A stretch of 64,000 nt of DNA from Prorocentrum cordatum (GCA_963575745.1 CAUYUJ010019949.1:450464-514463); one strand, 5' to 3'. Positions 54,541 to 63,693 are shown, counted from the stretch's first letter. Notes: generated by a model from the sequence alone, not told the origin. Program-made: numbers and translations.

Positions 54541-55944
54541 ATGGCGCCCCCCGAGGACGCGAGCTGGGAGGGGCCAGCCCCAGGGCTGCCCAGCTCGCCG
54601 AGCCCCTGGCCCCTCGGGCCACCCCCTGGCTTGGGCCCCCCACAGGCCCCTCGCCTTCGCCAGCGGGATGCTCTGCCGCTGCCGCCCCTCGACGCGGGCG
54701 ATCGTCTTCGCGCCGTTAACGGTCGGCGGCCCCGCCGGCGGGCGGCTCGTGGCGCGGCTTGGCGCCGGCAGTGCAACGAGGGCATCGACGCTCTCAACTG
54801 GCTCCATGATCGTGCTGGTGCGGGGCGTCTCGCTGGTGAGGATGTGGTCCGCTCTCAGGCGCAGCATGCTGTTGTCGGAGAGCTGCAAGAGCATTGCCGT
54901 CGTTTTGAGTTGCCTCCTGGGCACAGTGAGCAACGCCAGTTTTGTGAGGCATCCCTCGCAGAGGTGCTCTCGACGACCCCAGGCTACCAGAACGCCTCGC
55001 GGGTCAGACCCTACGACAAGGCCCGCGTGGCCTGGCCTGCGCTCTCGGGACCTCCCGTCGAGGTCGGCTCCGTCGCGCAGCAGGCCGATGCCTTCCAGTT
55101 GCAGGGTTGGAGGCAGAGTATGCTGAGATCCGCAGGCGAGGTCGAGGAGCTTCAGGAGTCGTTAGGTGTTCAGCAACCCTACGTCGACCCTCTGCTTCGC
55201 GATCCTCGGAAGTATGCTGAGTTTTTGAACGCGATGCTGCAGCGCCACGTGATCGAGTGGGCTGTGGCGTCACCTTCTTCTTCTTCTTCTTCTTCCTACT
55301 CCTCTGGGGTTTTCTTTGTCGAGAAGAGCGGCGGCAAGCTGAGGCTGGTCTTCGACGCGAGGGTGGCGAACACTTATTTCAAGTCTCCGCCGAACACCGT
55401 GCTGCCTACCCCGCCCGCCCGGGCCTCGCTGGGATCGTCGGGCGACTTTTATGTGGCCCAGGGGGACATCAAGAGCGCCTTCTACCACATGGCGGTGCCG
55501 CCCGACCTGGGGGGCTTCTTCCGCCTGCCCACGATCTCCTTCCGCTTCGCGGGCCTGAAGACCGTCGGCTCCATGAGCGTGGGTCGCCACGCCCTTTTGC
55601 AGCCGGTCGTGCGTGTGATGCCTATGGGTTGGAACTGGGCGATCTATTTCTGCCAGTCGGCTCTGGTGCGCGGCGTGCTCGACGCGGGGATCCAGCCGAA
55701 CCGCCAGCTCGCCGATGGAGCCGCGCCCGCCCCGCTCGTCAGTAAGAGCGACCTGGTGGCAGCGGGGTGCGTGGACAACTTTTGCGCGGTGTCCCAGTCA
55801 GCCGCCTTGGCGACCGCCAAGGCCCGCGAGCTGGCGCAGGTGCTGACCTCTCGAGGCTTGCCCGTGCACGACTTCACGGAGGCTCAGTCGGAGGGCGTCT
55901 TCACGGGCATCCAGTTCTCGGGAAGACAGGGATACTGCGCGTGA
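54541..55944 (+). pseudogene. Retroelement reverse transcriptase
   Basis: 467 codons in frame 1. RQCNEGIDALNWLHDR at about residues 77-92, then an RT domain from about residue 230. KLRLVFDARVANTYF (about 265-280) is the fingers motif; GDIKSAFYHMAVPP has the motif A Asp at 309; MPMGWNWAIYFCQSAL (about 361-376) is motif B; CVDNFCAVSQ (about 410-419) is motif C with Asp 412 followed by Asn 413 where most RTs have a second Asp. It copies the element RNA into DNA. A TCT run codes for seven Ser before the fingers. The frame ends with a TGA just before the domain ends; the text continues in frame 3 from about 55920, so the stop reflects a frame change. Confidence 0.85.
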
Positions 55945-57240
55945 GACCCGACCGCCTTGCACGCCTGCGGCAGGCCATTCTGGCCCTCTTGAGCCGCCGG
56001 TCGGCGTCGCGCGGAGCCCTGACGTCCATGGTAGGTCACGCCGCGTGGGAGATGATCATGCGGAGAGAGTGCCTGTCGATATTCAATGGTGTGTATCGTT
56101 TCATTCAAGTTGCGGGCCCCTCTCCCATGAAGCCATGGCCCTCTGTCCGACAGTAACTCTCAGCCGTGGCTGCCCTGTTGCCGTTGATGCGGGCGTCCTC
56201 TCGCGCGCCTTGGTTAGGCACGTTTTGCGCGTCAGATGCCTCGCCGTGCGGGAAGGGTCGCGTTGCTGAGAAGTGTCGGCGTAGAGTCTCGGAGGCGATC
56301 TCTGCCATGGCCCATGCGTTCGAAGGTGGAGGAGGCGATGAGGGTGCTCAAGATGCTGCCGTCGGTTGCTCGTCGCCGTCGGACGTGCTGCTCGGGGAGG
56401 GGGACGTCGACTCCGTCTCGGATTTCGTCGAGTTGCCGTCGGTGCTTTACGATTCGGAGGAGTGGGTCATCATTCATTCAAGTCGTCATCGCCGAATGGG
56501 TCTCAACATTCTGGAGTATGAGGGGGAGGCGCTCTGCTTCGCTGTTCGCCACGCCGCTCGGAAAACAGGCAATCATGGGCATCGCATTCTGTTTCTCGTC
56601 GACAATTTGGCTCTGGCTCTGAGTTGCGGCAAGGGTCGCACGTGCCCCCAGCACTTGCGTCATCTCCTCCGACGCCTGGCCGCCGTCAGTCTCACCACGG
56701 GCATCCGCGCGGTCGTTCGATGGATTCCGGGTGGGCGGAACGTCGCGGATGGCCCTTCGCGGGCGGGCTTCTTCTTGGGGCCGTGGAAGGACTTCGAAGC
56801 TGAGACAGGCGACCAGGTCGCCGAGTGCCGCCCAGGCGCCCGACGTCCTGCGACCACTTCAGCGCCCAGGGCTGCGGCAGTTGCCGAGGGGGATACCTCG
56901 TTCCGCGGGGACCCCGCGGTGGCACAGCGGACCCAGGACCTCTGCCACGCTCGCGACGGCCGCTTCCACCAGCGATACATGTGGACGGGGCAGTCGTTCG
57001 CGATTGCCGCCGGGCTGGACGCACTGCTGCTGGTCTTCTTCGAGAACCTCCGCCTGGACGGGTTCGACACTGCGAAGGTGCGCATGACGATGGCAGCCCT
57101 CCGCCACCTGCTGCCGCGCCTGCTGGCGGGGCCCCGTGCTCTGCCGCGGGCCACGCGGGCTCTCGTGGGCTGGATGGAGCCGCCCAGTGGCACCGCAGGC
57201 GCGGCTCTCGCTGGCGCGCTTAGCGCTGTTCGCCGCGGTG
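55920..57240 (+). pseudogene. Retroelement RT thumb and RNase H domain
   Basis: Frame 3. The thumb/connection reads RPDRLARLRQAILALLSRR, MVGHAAWEMIMRRECLSIFN and GVYRFIQVAG, then a TAA at 56154-56156 falls inside continuous text (PWPSVRQ before, LSAVAALLPLMRAS after). RNase H motifs follow: FCASDASPCGKG (first Asp), LEYEGEALCFAVRHAARKTG (Glu), ILFLVDNLALALSCGKGR (second Asp) and RWIPGGRNVADGPSRAG (last conserved region). RNase H removes the RNA strand after reverse transcription; in DIRS elements it follows RT directly, as here. From 56940, YMWTGQSFAIAAGLDALLLV begins the segment leading into the recombinase-like domain. Confidence 0.8.
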
Positions 57241-57742
57241 GGAGGCCCCGATACTGGACAGGAGGTTCGCGGAGGCGGTCTTCGGGAGGTGGGCGTTCGA
57301 CATTTACTTCAAACCCAGCGTGGCCTATCGCCTGGTGGCGGCCAGCCTGGTGGAGCTGCGCGCGGTTTCAGCGACGACGGGCGGCCCCGGCAAGACGGGG
57401 GCGACCGACGACAGCGTCATCATCGACAACGGGAGCTCGGGGCCCCTCCTCCAGGACTTGACGCGCCACCGCGCTACGAGGGATCCGCGGTGGAACTTCG
57501 CGCCCTCGGTGATCCGCCTGGTCTTCCGCGGGTCGCAGGTCAGGCAGCCACTCATCGCCGAGCCCCCGCAGCACGCGGCGGCGCTGGACAGCGCCGTGGA
57601 CGGGCGCGAGGCAGGGCTCGTCTCGACGAGGATGACTACGGCAGCGTGCTCGCTGCCGCCTCTGCCAGCCGCCCTGCTGGCAGCGAAGCTGCACTTGCAG
57701 GTCCACGCCCCACGGCCGGGCCACAGTTGGCGCTTCGGCTGA
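57241..57742 (+). pseudogene. Retroelement tyrosine-recombinase-like region (incomplete)
   Basis: Frame 2. Reads RRFAEAVFGRWAFDIYFKPS, LVAASLVELRAVSATTGGPG, KTGATDDSVIIDNGSSGPLL and RQPLIAEPPQHAAALDSAV before a TGA. The sequence of a YLRP-like helix, a KTG-x3-DSV strand and an LD segment is the usual text of the recombinase of these elements, which joins and integrates the circular DNA. The C-terminal R-H-x-x-S/W and catalytic Tyr block is not recognisable: the text becomes disordered from about 57590, so a frame change or deletion has removed the active site. Assignment rests partly on its position and on the split repeats. Confidence 0.55.
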
Positions 57743-57744
57743 GC

Positions 57745-58524
57745 AGGCTCTTTTCTCGCGCTAACTCGCGCAACCACGCTCTGCCGCGCTTCATCTTTCT
57801 TGTGTGCGGCGCACACTTGAATCCCATCGATAAGGCGCGTCGTCATCTGAGCTTGGGTAGTGTTGTTTTGGACCCGAGAAGGTGCCCGACCGACGACCTG
57901 GCTGCGCCTGGTGTCTCCCTCGTCGTCCACGGCTGGATTCGCGGCTCCTGCGTCGCGGGGGCGCGGTTTCGGCCTGGGTTTCCTTCCTGGTCTGTGTGCG
58001 CCAAGCCTCCCGCCAGGTCGTCGGCTCGGCCCCTCGGGCTCCCTCGCCTTAATCCCTGTGTGCAGGCTCAGGTCAAGGTCGCCAATGATGATACCCATCA
58101 CCTGTTGCGTACGCTCCTCGTGTGTGCGCAGTGCAAAGTGCCGACGATTCTCGAGCACCCTGCCAGCAGTGCGCTGTGGCACCTCCCTTTTGTTCTACGG
58201 CTGCTCCGGTCGGCCCCGTCGGGGGCAACGTTCGACGCTTGTATGCACGAAGGCCGTGTGCATCGAACGGGGCGCATCGTTGGCTGGCATGTGAAGGGTT
58301 TGCACAATCTTTCTGTGCCATGCTCGTGTGCGCGTGCTAGATGCGACAGATCTCGAAAGTTTCATTTCGGGTCTCTCGGGCTTCCTCACCTGGGCGCGGC
58401 CCAAAGGGCCCAAGTTCGCAGGACCCCGAAGGCCGTCGCAGTTGAGGGTGTGCACGCCGTGCTGGACAGCGCACGGCGTTTAGCCGCTGTCGCCAGGATA
58501 TGTAAAGCTTTCACGTCGGGTTAA
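57745..58524 (+). pseudogene. Retroelement methyltransferase-like C-terminal region
   Basis: Frame 1 to a TAA at 58522-58524. Reads RFIFLVCGAHLNPIDKA, VVHGWIRGSCVAGARFRPG, PTILEHPASSALWHLPFVLR, ATFDACMHEGRVHRTGRIVG and LHNLSVPCSCARARC. The order of a GxHLN-type segment, a G-x-C segment, an E-(H/N)-P-x-S-S-x-L-W segment and a late Cys-rich block resembles the C5-methyltransferase-like domain I associate with dinoflagellate retroelements; DIRS1-type elements also carry a methyltransferase-like domain at this place. Here the expected Pro before the Cys and the Asn of the ENP-type motif are changed, so activity is doubtful. Substrate and role are unknown. Confidence 0.5.
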
Positions 58525-58594
58525 TGTCTGTTTTGTTTTTGTGGCGGCCTCGAGGGCCAGACTACCAAGCTAGCATGTGTGGTGCCGTTTTGTG

Positions 58595-58673
58595 CCCAGC
58601 ATGCTTGTGGCCTCGGAGCGCCCTCGGCCCCTCGCACGAAAAGTAACGTCTGGCCTGCACCCGCCCCCACATT
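58595..58673 (+). repeat. Retroelement terminal repeat B1
   Basis: 79 bases starting CCCAGCATGCTTGTGGCCTC; matches 58784-58862 with a CA/AC difference only. Its last three bases (ATT) are the first three of A2. Confidence 0.95.
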
Positions 58674-58741
58674 TAGCTCTGCAGGAGGCGTTTGTGGTCT
58701 GCGTGTGTGATCCGCCGCCGTTTACCTCGCTCAAGTCTTTC
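58671..58741 (+). repeat. Retroelement terminal repeat A2
   Basis: Identical to A1 and directly abutting B1, the junction expected from a circular form. Confidence 0.95.
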
Positions 58742-58783
58742 CCCCCTTCCTTTCCCTCCTCTCGCTTATTTGTCAATTTGGTC

Positions 58784-58862
58784 CCCAGCATGCTTGTGGC
58801 CTCGGAGCGCCCTCGGCCCCTCGCACGAAAAGTAACGTCTGGCCTGACCCCGCCCCCACATT
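58784..58862 (+). repeat. Retroelement terminal repeat B2
   Basis: Right end of the element; ends CCCCCACATT. A 42 base pyrimidine-rich linker separates it from A2. Confidence 0.95.
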
Positions 58863-59096
58863 GTTGTGATTATTATGTTTATTTGTCTTCCCCCTTCCCC
58901 CCGAACAACTAAAAAAGTTGCCCCATCGGCTGTCCGCTCCAGGTTGCGGCCGCGGAGGAGGGGAAGGACCGAGAGGCCTGCGGGCCCACGTCTCGAAGAG
59001 AACGGACAGCAGGGCGGCGGGCTGGGCGTTGTAGCGGCTTCGCGACGGAGCGGGTTCTCAGAGATCCCCTGCTTGCTGCTGTTGCTCCTCCTGTTT
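58863..59096. other. Right flank of the retroelement
   Basis: No gene. Begins GTTGTGATTATTATG; a TGATTATT also lies just left of the element (52895-52902). Confidence 0.5.
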
Positions 59097-59262
59097 TCCT
59101 TCCTCTTCCTCCTCCTCCTCCTCATCCTCCTCCTCCTCATCCTCCTCCTTCTTCATATCCTCCTCCTCCTCCTCTTCCTCTTCCTCCCCCTCCTCCTCCT
59201 CCTCCTCCTGCTCCTCCCTCTCCCCATTCATCCTCCATCCATTTCTTTCTTTCAAAGTATCC
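59097..59262 (-). repeat. Inverted-repeat arm with CCT microsatellite (left)
   Basis: A TCCTCC microsatellite followed by CCCCATTCATCCTCCATCC and ATTTCTTTCTTTCAAAGTAT, the reverse complement of 60516-60730. Confidence 0.9.
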
Positions 59263-60054
59263 GCTTCTTGTCGCAGCACCAGACGTGTCCGTAGACCAGG
59301 CCAGGCGTGTCTGAGACGTCTTTGCATAATTTGTTGTTATCCCGAAGCTTCGAGCTTCCAACAGTTTCGCGGACGGAGGGCTTGTGGTGTTCAACGTGTG
59401 GTTCAAGCTTAAGTGCCGCGCACATTCCTTTTCAAAATTCCGACCTGTTACACATACGGAGACCAGCACGATTCAAGATGGGGCTATCTCCGGAGATATC
59501 TTCAAACACTATCTCCACAAGTGTAGCATCGTGGCAGCACTCGAATGGAGGGCGGTTCCTCCTCAGAATTGTGTTGTCGCTGGACACCCCGTTGACGTTT
59601 CTGACGTATCGTTCATCATTCCTGGGTGATACCTTGTCCTCCTGCCCCTTTTTCTCGTCTTCCTTCTCCGCTTATTCCTCATCCTCCGTGTGTCGTGGCT
59701 GTCGCCGTTGTCGTCATCCTCCCCCTCTCCTCCCTGCTTGCTACTAGCATGGCTGCTACGACTGGAACGAATACTACTATGGGTACTGCTCTTGCTACTG
59801 CTGCTACTCTGCATCATTCATTGGCCTCGCCCTCGCCGGCGTCACTATCCCTCCCTCCCTCGTCCGTCACATTCCTCTGCCTCCCTTGAGTCAGCACCCC
59901 GCGTGGCCGTAGTGGCAAGTGGTGCGAAGTTCCAGCGGCGTGGCACACTCGCCTCATATCTGTGTGGCTTACTGTGCCTGTGCAGTATGACGTTGCCTCG
60001 TGGTCGAGCTGTTGCTGCTGGCTGCATCGCCCTCGTCCCGTCCGAGCGGCCTGG
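59263..60054. other. Spacer inside the microsatellite inverted repeat
   Basis: 59650-59745 is TCC-rich; nothing recognisable before 60055. Confidence 0.4.
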
Positions 60055-60175
60055 TTGCTTCTCGCGTCTCCCTGAGCTCGGGGAGGAGATCGATTCGGAC
60101 GACTTCGCCGCCGCCTACGCCTGGGGGGTAGAGTGCAACAGGACCGACGCGTCGCAGCGCGGCTGGAAGTACCAG
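60055..60175 (+). CDS. Lectin-like exon candidate 1 (partial)
   Basis: One frame reads EEIDSDDFAAAYAWGVECNR then TDASQRGWKYQ and stops at a CAG followed by GC, a donor type known in dinoflagellates. The text resembles a ricin-type beta-trefoil repeat, where C-(N/D)-x-(T/S) precedes SQ-x-W; the S-Q-x-x-W-K-Y here has one extra residue. Compare 63590-63693 (GLAECNGSAPSQ). Such domains bind sugars and are often attached to GH27 enzymes. Left boundary unknown. Confidence 0.35.
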
Positions 60176-60199
60176 GCTGTGCCAGGCGCCAGGGCTGCG

Positions 60200-60515
60200 C
60201 AATAGCGGGGGGTAGAGAGAGGGAGAGACAGAGAGAGAGAGAGAAAGAAAGAAAGAAAGAAATAACACGAGAAAGAGAGGGGTGGAGAGTGAACGGGATG
60301 GAGGGAGGACGACATGAAGGGGGAGGGGGGGAATGGAGGAAGGGAGGAAGGGGGGGAACAGGGGAGGCAGGAAGGAGGAGAGGAGGCGAGGAGGAAGGAG
60401 GAGGCGAGGGGAGAGACGAGAGGGGAAGGGAGGAGGAGGAGAGGAGGAGGGAGGAGGAGGAGGAGGAGGAGGAGGAGGGGACGACGTTGACGTTGACGAC
60501 GACGACGACGACGAG
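60200..60515 (+). repeat. GA-rich tract
   Basis: GAGAGA, AAAGAAAG and GGAGG(A/C)GA units; purine-only over long stretches. Confidence 0.85.
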
Positions 60516-60730
60516 CGAATATTTTGAAAGAAAGGGATGGATGGAGGATGAATGGGGAGAGGGAGGAGGAGGAGGAGGAGGAGGAGGAGGAGGAGGAGGA
60601 GGAGGAGGAGGAGGAGGAGCGGGAGGAGGAGGAGGACGACGACGAGGAGGACGAGGAGGAGGAGGAGGAGGAGGAGGACGACGACGAGGAGGAGGAGGAG
60701 GAGGAGGAGGAGGACAGGGAGGCTGGACGG
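60516..60730 (+). repeat. Inverted-repeat arm with GGA microsatellite (right)
   Basis: CGAATATTTTGAAAGAAAGG, GATGGATGGAGGATGAATGG and GGAGAGGGAGGAGG followed by GGA/GAC triplets, complementary to 59097-59262. Spacer between arms about 1.25 kb. Confidence 0.9.
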
Positions 60731-61825
60731 GCAGGGGCGAGATGGGCCGGCGATGCACTCGGACAGAGCTTCTCAGAGAGTGATCTGAGCGGCCGCGGTG
60801 CCGCGCGGGCGTTGCCCCCTGGCGGGTTGCCGCCGTCGGCCTCCGCGGCCGCCCGGGAGGAGCGGCGTGCCCGCGAGAGCGGCTGCCGGTGTCTTTTGAG
60901 GCGGCCCTGCCGACCCCTCGTCGGAGGGCGTCGGCGGCCCACGGCCTCCCTCCTCCCGCCCAGCGTGGACGGGGTGGCCCGCTCCCGGGGCCATGCCGGG
61001 CAGCTCGCACAGCGACGTCCCTCGTCCGCCCCCCTCCGCCCACCCAGACCCCCTCGCGTCGTGACAAAGATCACGGCGGGAGGTCTTTCACTGTTTTCGG
61101 CCTCTGGGGTCTCTTGCCGGGCCCCGGGGAAGGGGTCCAGGCTTCTGGTGTCGAAGTTGGGGAAAAACGCAATGTCGGGGGTCTGGGTCCCGTGCGCCTT
61201 CCCGTCCGCTTCATCCTCCCCCGCATGCCCGGCTTTCCAGGGCCACCACGAGGGTGCGAAGTGAGTCGCGCTTCGCGGTCTGGGCGATTTCAGAGCGAGG
61301 CGCGAGTCCCTCATCCTGTTCGGGGGGGAGGGCGGCGCGAAAGCGCGAAGATGATCGCGCCTCGCGGAGCGCGAATCGCGAAGATAGTTGCCCTAGGACC
61401 TTGGCTTCGGATTTGTTGTTACGGTTCCAAGGAAAGGGGAGGATGCGTCTGACTGGATGCCACCGGGAGGGGAGGGGGATGCCCCCAGAAGGTGACAGAC
61501 ACCCAGCCTACCAGACAGCCATCGGCGCGCTGCCACGCCTCAATGTGCCAGGGGGCACGGTGGCGGATTATCGGGGAGACGGAAGACTCGAGTACGCCAG
61601 AACTCGGGTTTGCCGACGATGTTTGCAGCGAGATCTCGCGTCAAGTTTCAGATCGGGTCTCGTCGTTCTCAGCCTGTCCCCGTCAGGCCAACCCGAGTCC
61701 CCCGAACCCGAGTCTTACGTCTCCCCGAGATTAGGCCGTCCCTTCGACATCGCGCGCGATCTTGTGTCCAGTCGACCGCATGTGATGTTTCCTCTTCGTG
61801 TCTGGAGCAGGCCCTGACCTCTCGG
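60731..61825. other. Spacer without a supportable gene
   Basis: Open frames on both strands without domains. 61553 carries the GGGCACGGTGGCGGAT block of a dispersed family. Four short GCG-A-AG-type repeats lie near 61330-61390. Confidence 0.4.
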
Positions 61826-62012
61826 GTCGGGCGAAAGGGGGGGATTGGGAAAGGGGGGGTTACGAAATTTGCTGCATGCAGCTTGTTTCGGCCTCACCGA
61901 GGGGCCCATTCCTCGATACATAGCCGCCTCAGGCGCCGGGAGGCGCCGGGAAAATCAGCTTCGTGAGCTGATTCTCACCCCCCCCCTTTGCAATTCCTCC
62001 CTTTCGCCCGAC
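61826..62012. mobile_element. Small fold-back element
   Basis: GTCGGGCGAAAGGGGGGGAT begins the left arm (61826-61860) and the right arm (61977-62012) ends CCTCCCTTTCGCCCGAC; about 35 bases pair imperfectly. A smaller hairpin (AATCAGCT, loop, AGCTGATT) and a doubled GGCGCCGGGA lie inside. No coding capacity. Confidence 0.65.
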
Positions 62013-62164
62013 CCAAACCTCGGAGGAGACTCGTGTCCTCTCGGGCGCCCTCTGCAAAGACGGCCCAAGCCCTCCCTCCCTCGACCCTCGAGGGCCGAGG
62101 GCACGACCTGGCAGCACGACGGGGGGGATCGGCTGCGCGTCAGGAAAGGCTCCCTTCGCCGGAG

Positions 62165-62330
62165 TTCGGGGGAAAACAAACCTACCTCGCTTTTGACCAC
62201 CCTCGCTTCCAAGAGGTACCAAACGATGCCAAATTGCGGCCTGTACTGGTCAGGCCGCTTGACGAGGAGGCGCGTGGTATGGCTTGGTTTTGCCTTGAAG
62301 CGAAAGCGGGGGAGGTAATTCACGCTCTGA
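62165..62330 (+). repeat. Long inverted-repeat arm, left
   Basis: About 165 bases complementary to 62931-63098 with few mismatches. One frame across it reads FDHPRFQEVPNDAKLRPVLV and LDEEARGMAWFCLEAKAG, clean protein-like text. Spacer about 600 bases. Confidence 0.9.
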
Positions 62331-62369
62331 GGAGTGGCCCGTGGTGCGGACCACGAGGGTCAGGAGGGG

Positions 62370-62540
62370 AAGAAACACACAGACACAATGAATCGTCGAA
62401 TCCCCTGAAAATATGGGAAAACCTGGGAAGTGGGGGGGAAGATAAAAACCCAGAACATATAGGAACATATGAGGGGAATCCTTGCATTTGTGTGTATTTA
62501 TCTGTGTGTCCCAGGGCCCCTTCCGAAGGGTCCCTCCAGA
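62370..62540 (+). repeat. Dispersed repeat with AAAATATGGGAAAA motifs, copy 3
   Basis: ACACACAGACACAATGAATC, CCCTGAAAATATGGGAAAAC and TTTGTGTGTATTTATCTGTG; followed by a CCAGGGCCCCTTC block also found after copy 2 (CTGGGGCCCCTTC). It lies inside the spacer of the 62165/63098 inverted repeat. Confidence 0.85.
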
Positions 62541-62930
62541 GCCAGCATGCGCACTTGGTTTTGGCCCCCCCCCAGGCTCCCGAGAGCCGCGCGCCAGGGG
62601 CCACTTTTGCCTTCAGGGTCACCGCTGCGTGCCCAGATCGGGGGAGCGTAAGACCCGGGTTTGCCAGGACTCGGGTTCGCCATCGTTTTTTGACGACCGC
62701 GCCTCGGATTTTGACGAGGAGGAGTTTCGTGGGATGTCTGCAGCGGGAGGCCTCGTCAAAATGCAGGCTCGGCCTCGTCATTTTTTGACGACCTCGTCGG
62801 GGATTTCCGAGTCCCCTGTACCCAGGTCTTACGTCCCCCTGACCAGATCTCCAACCCTGTAGCCCCTGGACTGGCTCTTCGTCCCGAGCCGCTTCGTCGA
62901 CGGGCCTGGGACCTGGTCCTGGGGCCGGGT
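62541..62930. other. Spacer of the long inverted repeat
   Basis: Contains GCCTCGTCAAAATGCAGGCT- and CGCCTCGGATTTTGACGAGG-type short inverted pieces at 62700-62800. No gene. Confidence 0.5.
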
Positions 62931-63098
62931 AATCAGAGCGTGAATTACCGCCCCCGCTTTCGCTTCCAGGCAAAACCAAGCCATACCAAGCGCCTCCTCG
63001 TCAAGCGGTCTGACCAGTACAGGCCGCAATGTGGCATCGTTTGGTACCTCTTGGAAGCGAGGGTGGTCAAAAGCGAGGTAGGTTTGTTTTCCCCCGAA
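62931..63098 (-). repeat. Long inverted-repeat arm, right
   Basis: Complement of 62165-62330. On the minus strand the same protein-like text is open (PVLVRPLDEEALGMAWFCLE), with substitutions that mostly keep the residue type. Confidence 0.9.
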
Positions 63099-63354
63099 GT
63101 AAGGGCCCCAGGATCAGGGGCGGCCTAAACGACCCCTACGGCCCTGGCGAACCATCCCCTTCCGTGACGTCCCCCTCGCCTCACCCCGAGACGTGTGTAT
63201 GCGGCTGGAAGGAAGTTCGAGAGGCGAGGGTGACGTCACGGAGGGGGATGGTTTGCGAGGGGTCGGTGAGGCCGCGTCCGACACGAGGCCAAACGCAGCC
63301 GCACATTGCCCGTCGTGTGTTTCACGACTCGAGGAGGTGGGGTTGCTCGGGCGG
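63099..63354. other. Spacer
   Basis: 63165-63255 holds GTGACGTC and its neighbourhood in both orientations (CCATCCCCTTCCGTGACGTC at 63152 and GACGTCACGGAGGGGGATGG at 63232), an inverted repeat of 20 bases with about 60 between. Confidence 0.65.
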
Positions 63355-63500
63355 GGCTAGGACGAGAACAAATCCGTTCCAGGGAGCGTTCCGGAACGCT
63401 CTCAGAGCGTTCCGGAATGCTCTGAGAAGGCCGCGGCGCCCGATGCATGCTCCACAGCCGCCGGGTCTCAGAGATTCCCGCTTTACTCGCACCCGATGCT
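63355..63500 (+). repeat. Dispersed repeat with nested palindrome, copy 2
   Basis: Partner of 27070-27245. GAGCGTTCCGGAACGCTC at 63384-63401 is a perfect 18 base palindrome, followed by a second, one-base-altered copy. Confidence 0.85.
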
Positions 63501-63589
63501 GTCCTCGTCCTAGCTTCGTCGGAGTTGCTGCCGAGGGGAGGCCCCTCGGCACGCCCCCGGCCGCGCCCCCGGCCGCGCCCCCGGAGGAG

Positions 63590-63693
63590 CCGAGGGCGGA
63601 GTGCAGGTCGTGAGCGCCGACGGCCTCTGCGTCGACGCAGGCTCGCCGTGGCCCGTGGGCCTGGCGGAGTGCAACGGCTCCGCTCCGAGCCAG
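63590..63693 (+). CDS. Lectin-like exon candidate 2 (partial)
   Basis: Reads GGVQVVSADGLCVDAGSPWP then VGLAECNGSAPSQ and ends at CAG followed by GC, the same apparent donor as at 60175. GLCVD and a later C-N-G-(S/T)-x-x-SQ are the signature of a ricin-type carbohydrate-binding repeat (the W of Q-x-W would come from the next exon). Left boundary uncertain; the GCCCCCGGCCGC repeat before it may be intron or linker. Confidence 0.4.

Larger units (their letters stand above)
52900..58862 (+). mobile_element. Tyrosine-recombinase-type (DIRS/PAT-like) retroelement with split direct repeats
   Basis: 5963 bases with the arrangement A1 (52900-52970), coding region, B1 (58595-58673), A2 (58671-58741), B2 (58784-58862). 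A1 and A2 are identical over 71 bases; B1 and B2 differ at 2 of 79. This A1-ORF-B1-A2-B2 layout is the hallmark of PAT and Ngaro elements, which use a tyrosine recombinase and a circular DNA intermediate and make no target-site duplication. The domain order is gag-like, reverse transcriptase, RNase H, recombinase-like and methyltransferase-like. Frame changes near 53735, 54295, 54530, 55920, 57245 and 57640 plus a TAA at 56154-56156 break it, so this copy should not encode working proteins unless some shifts are assembly errors. ATT borders both outer ends and the B1/A2 junction. Confidence 0.85.
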
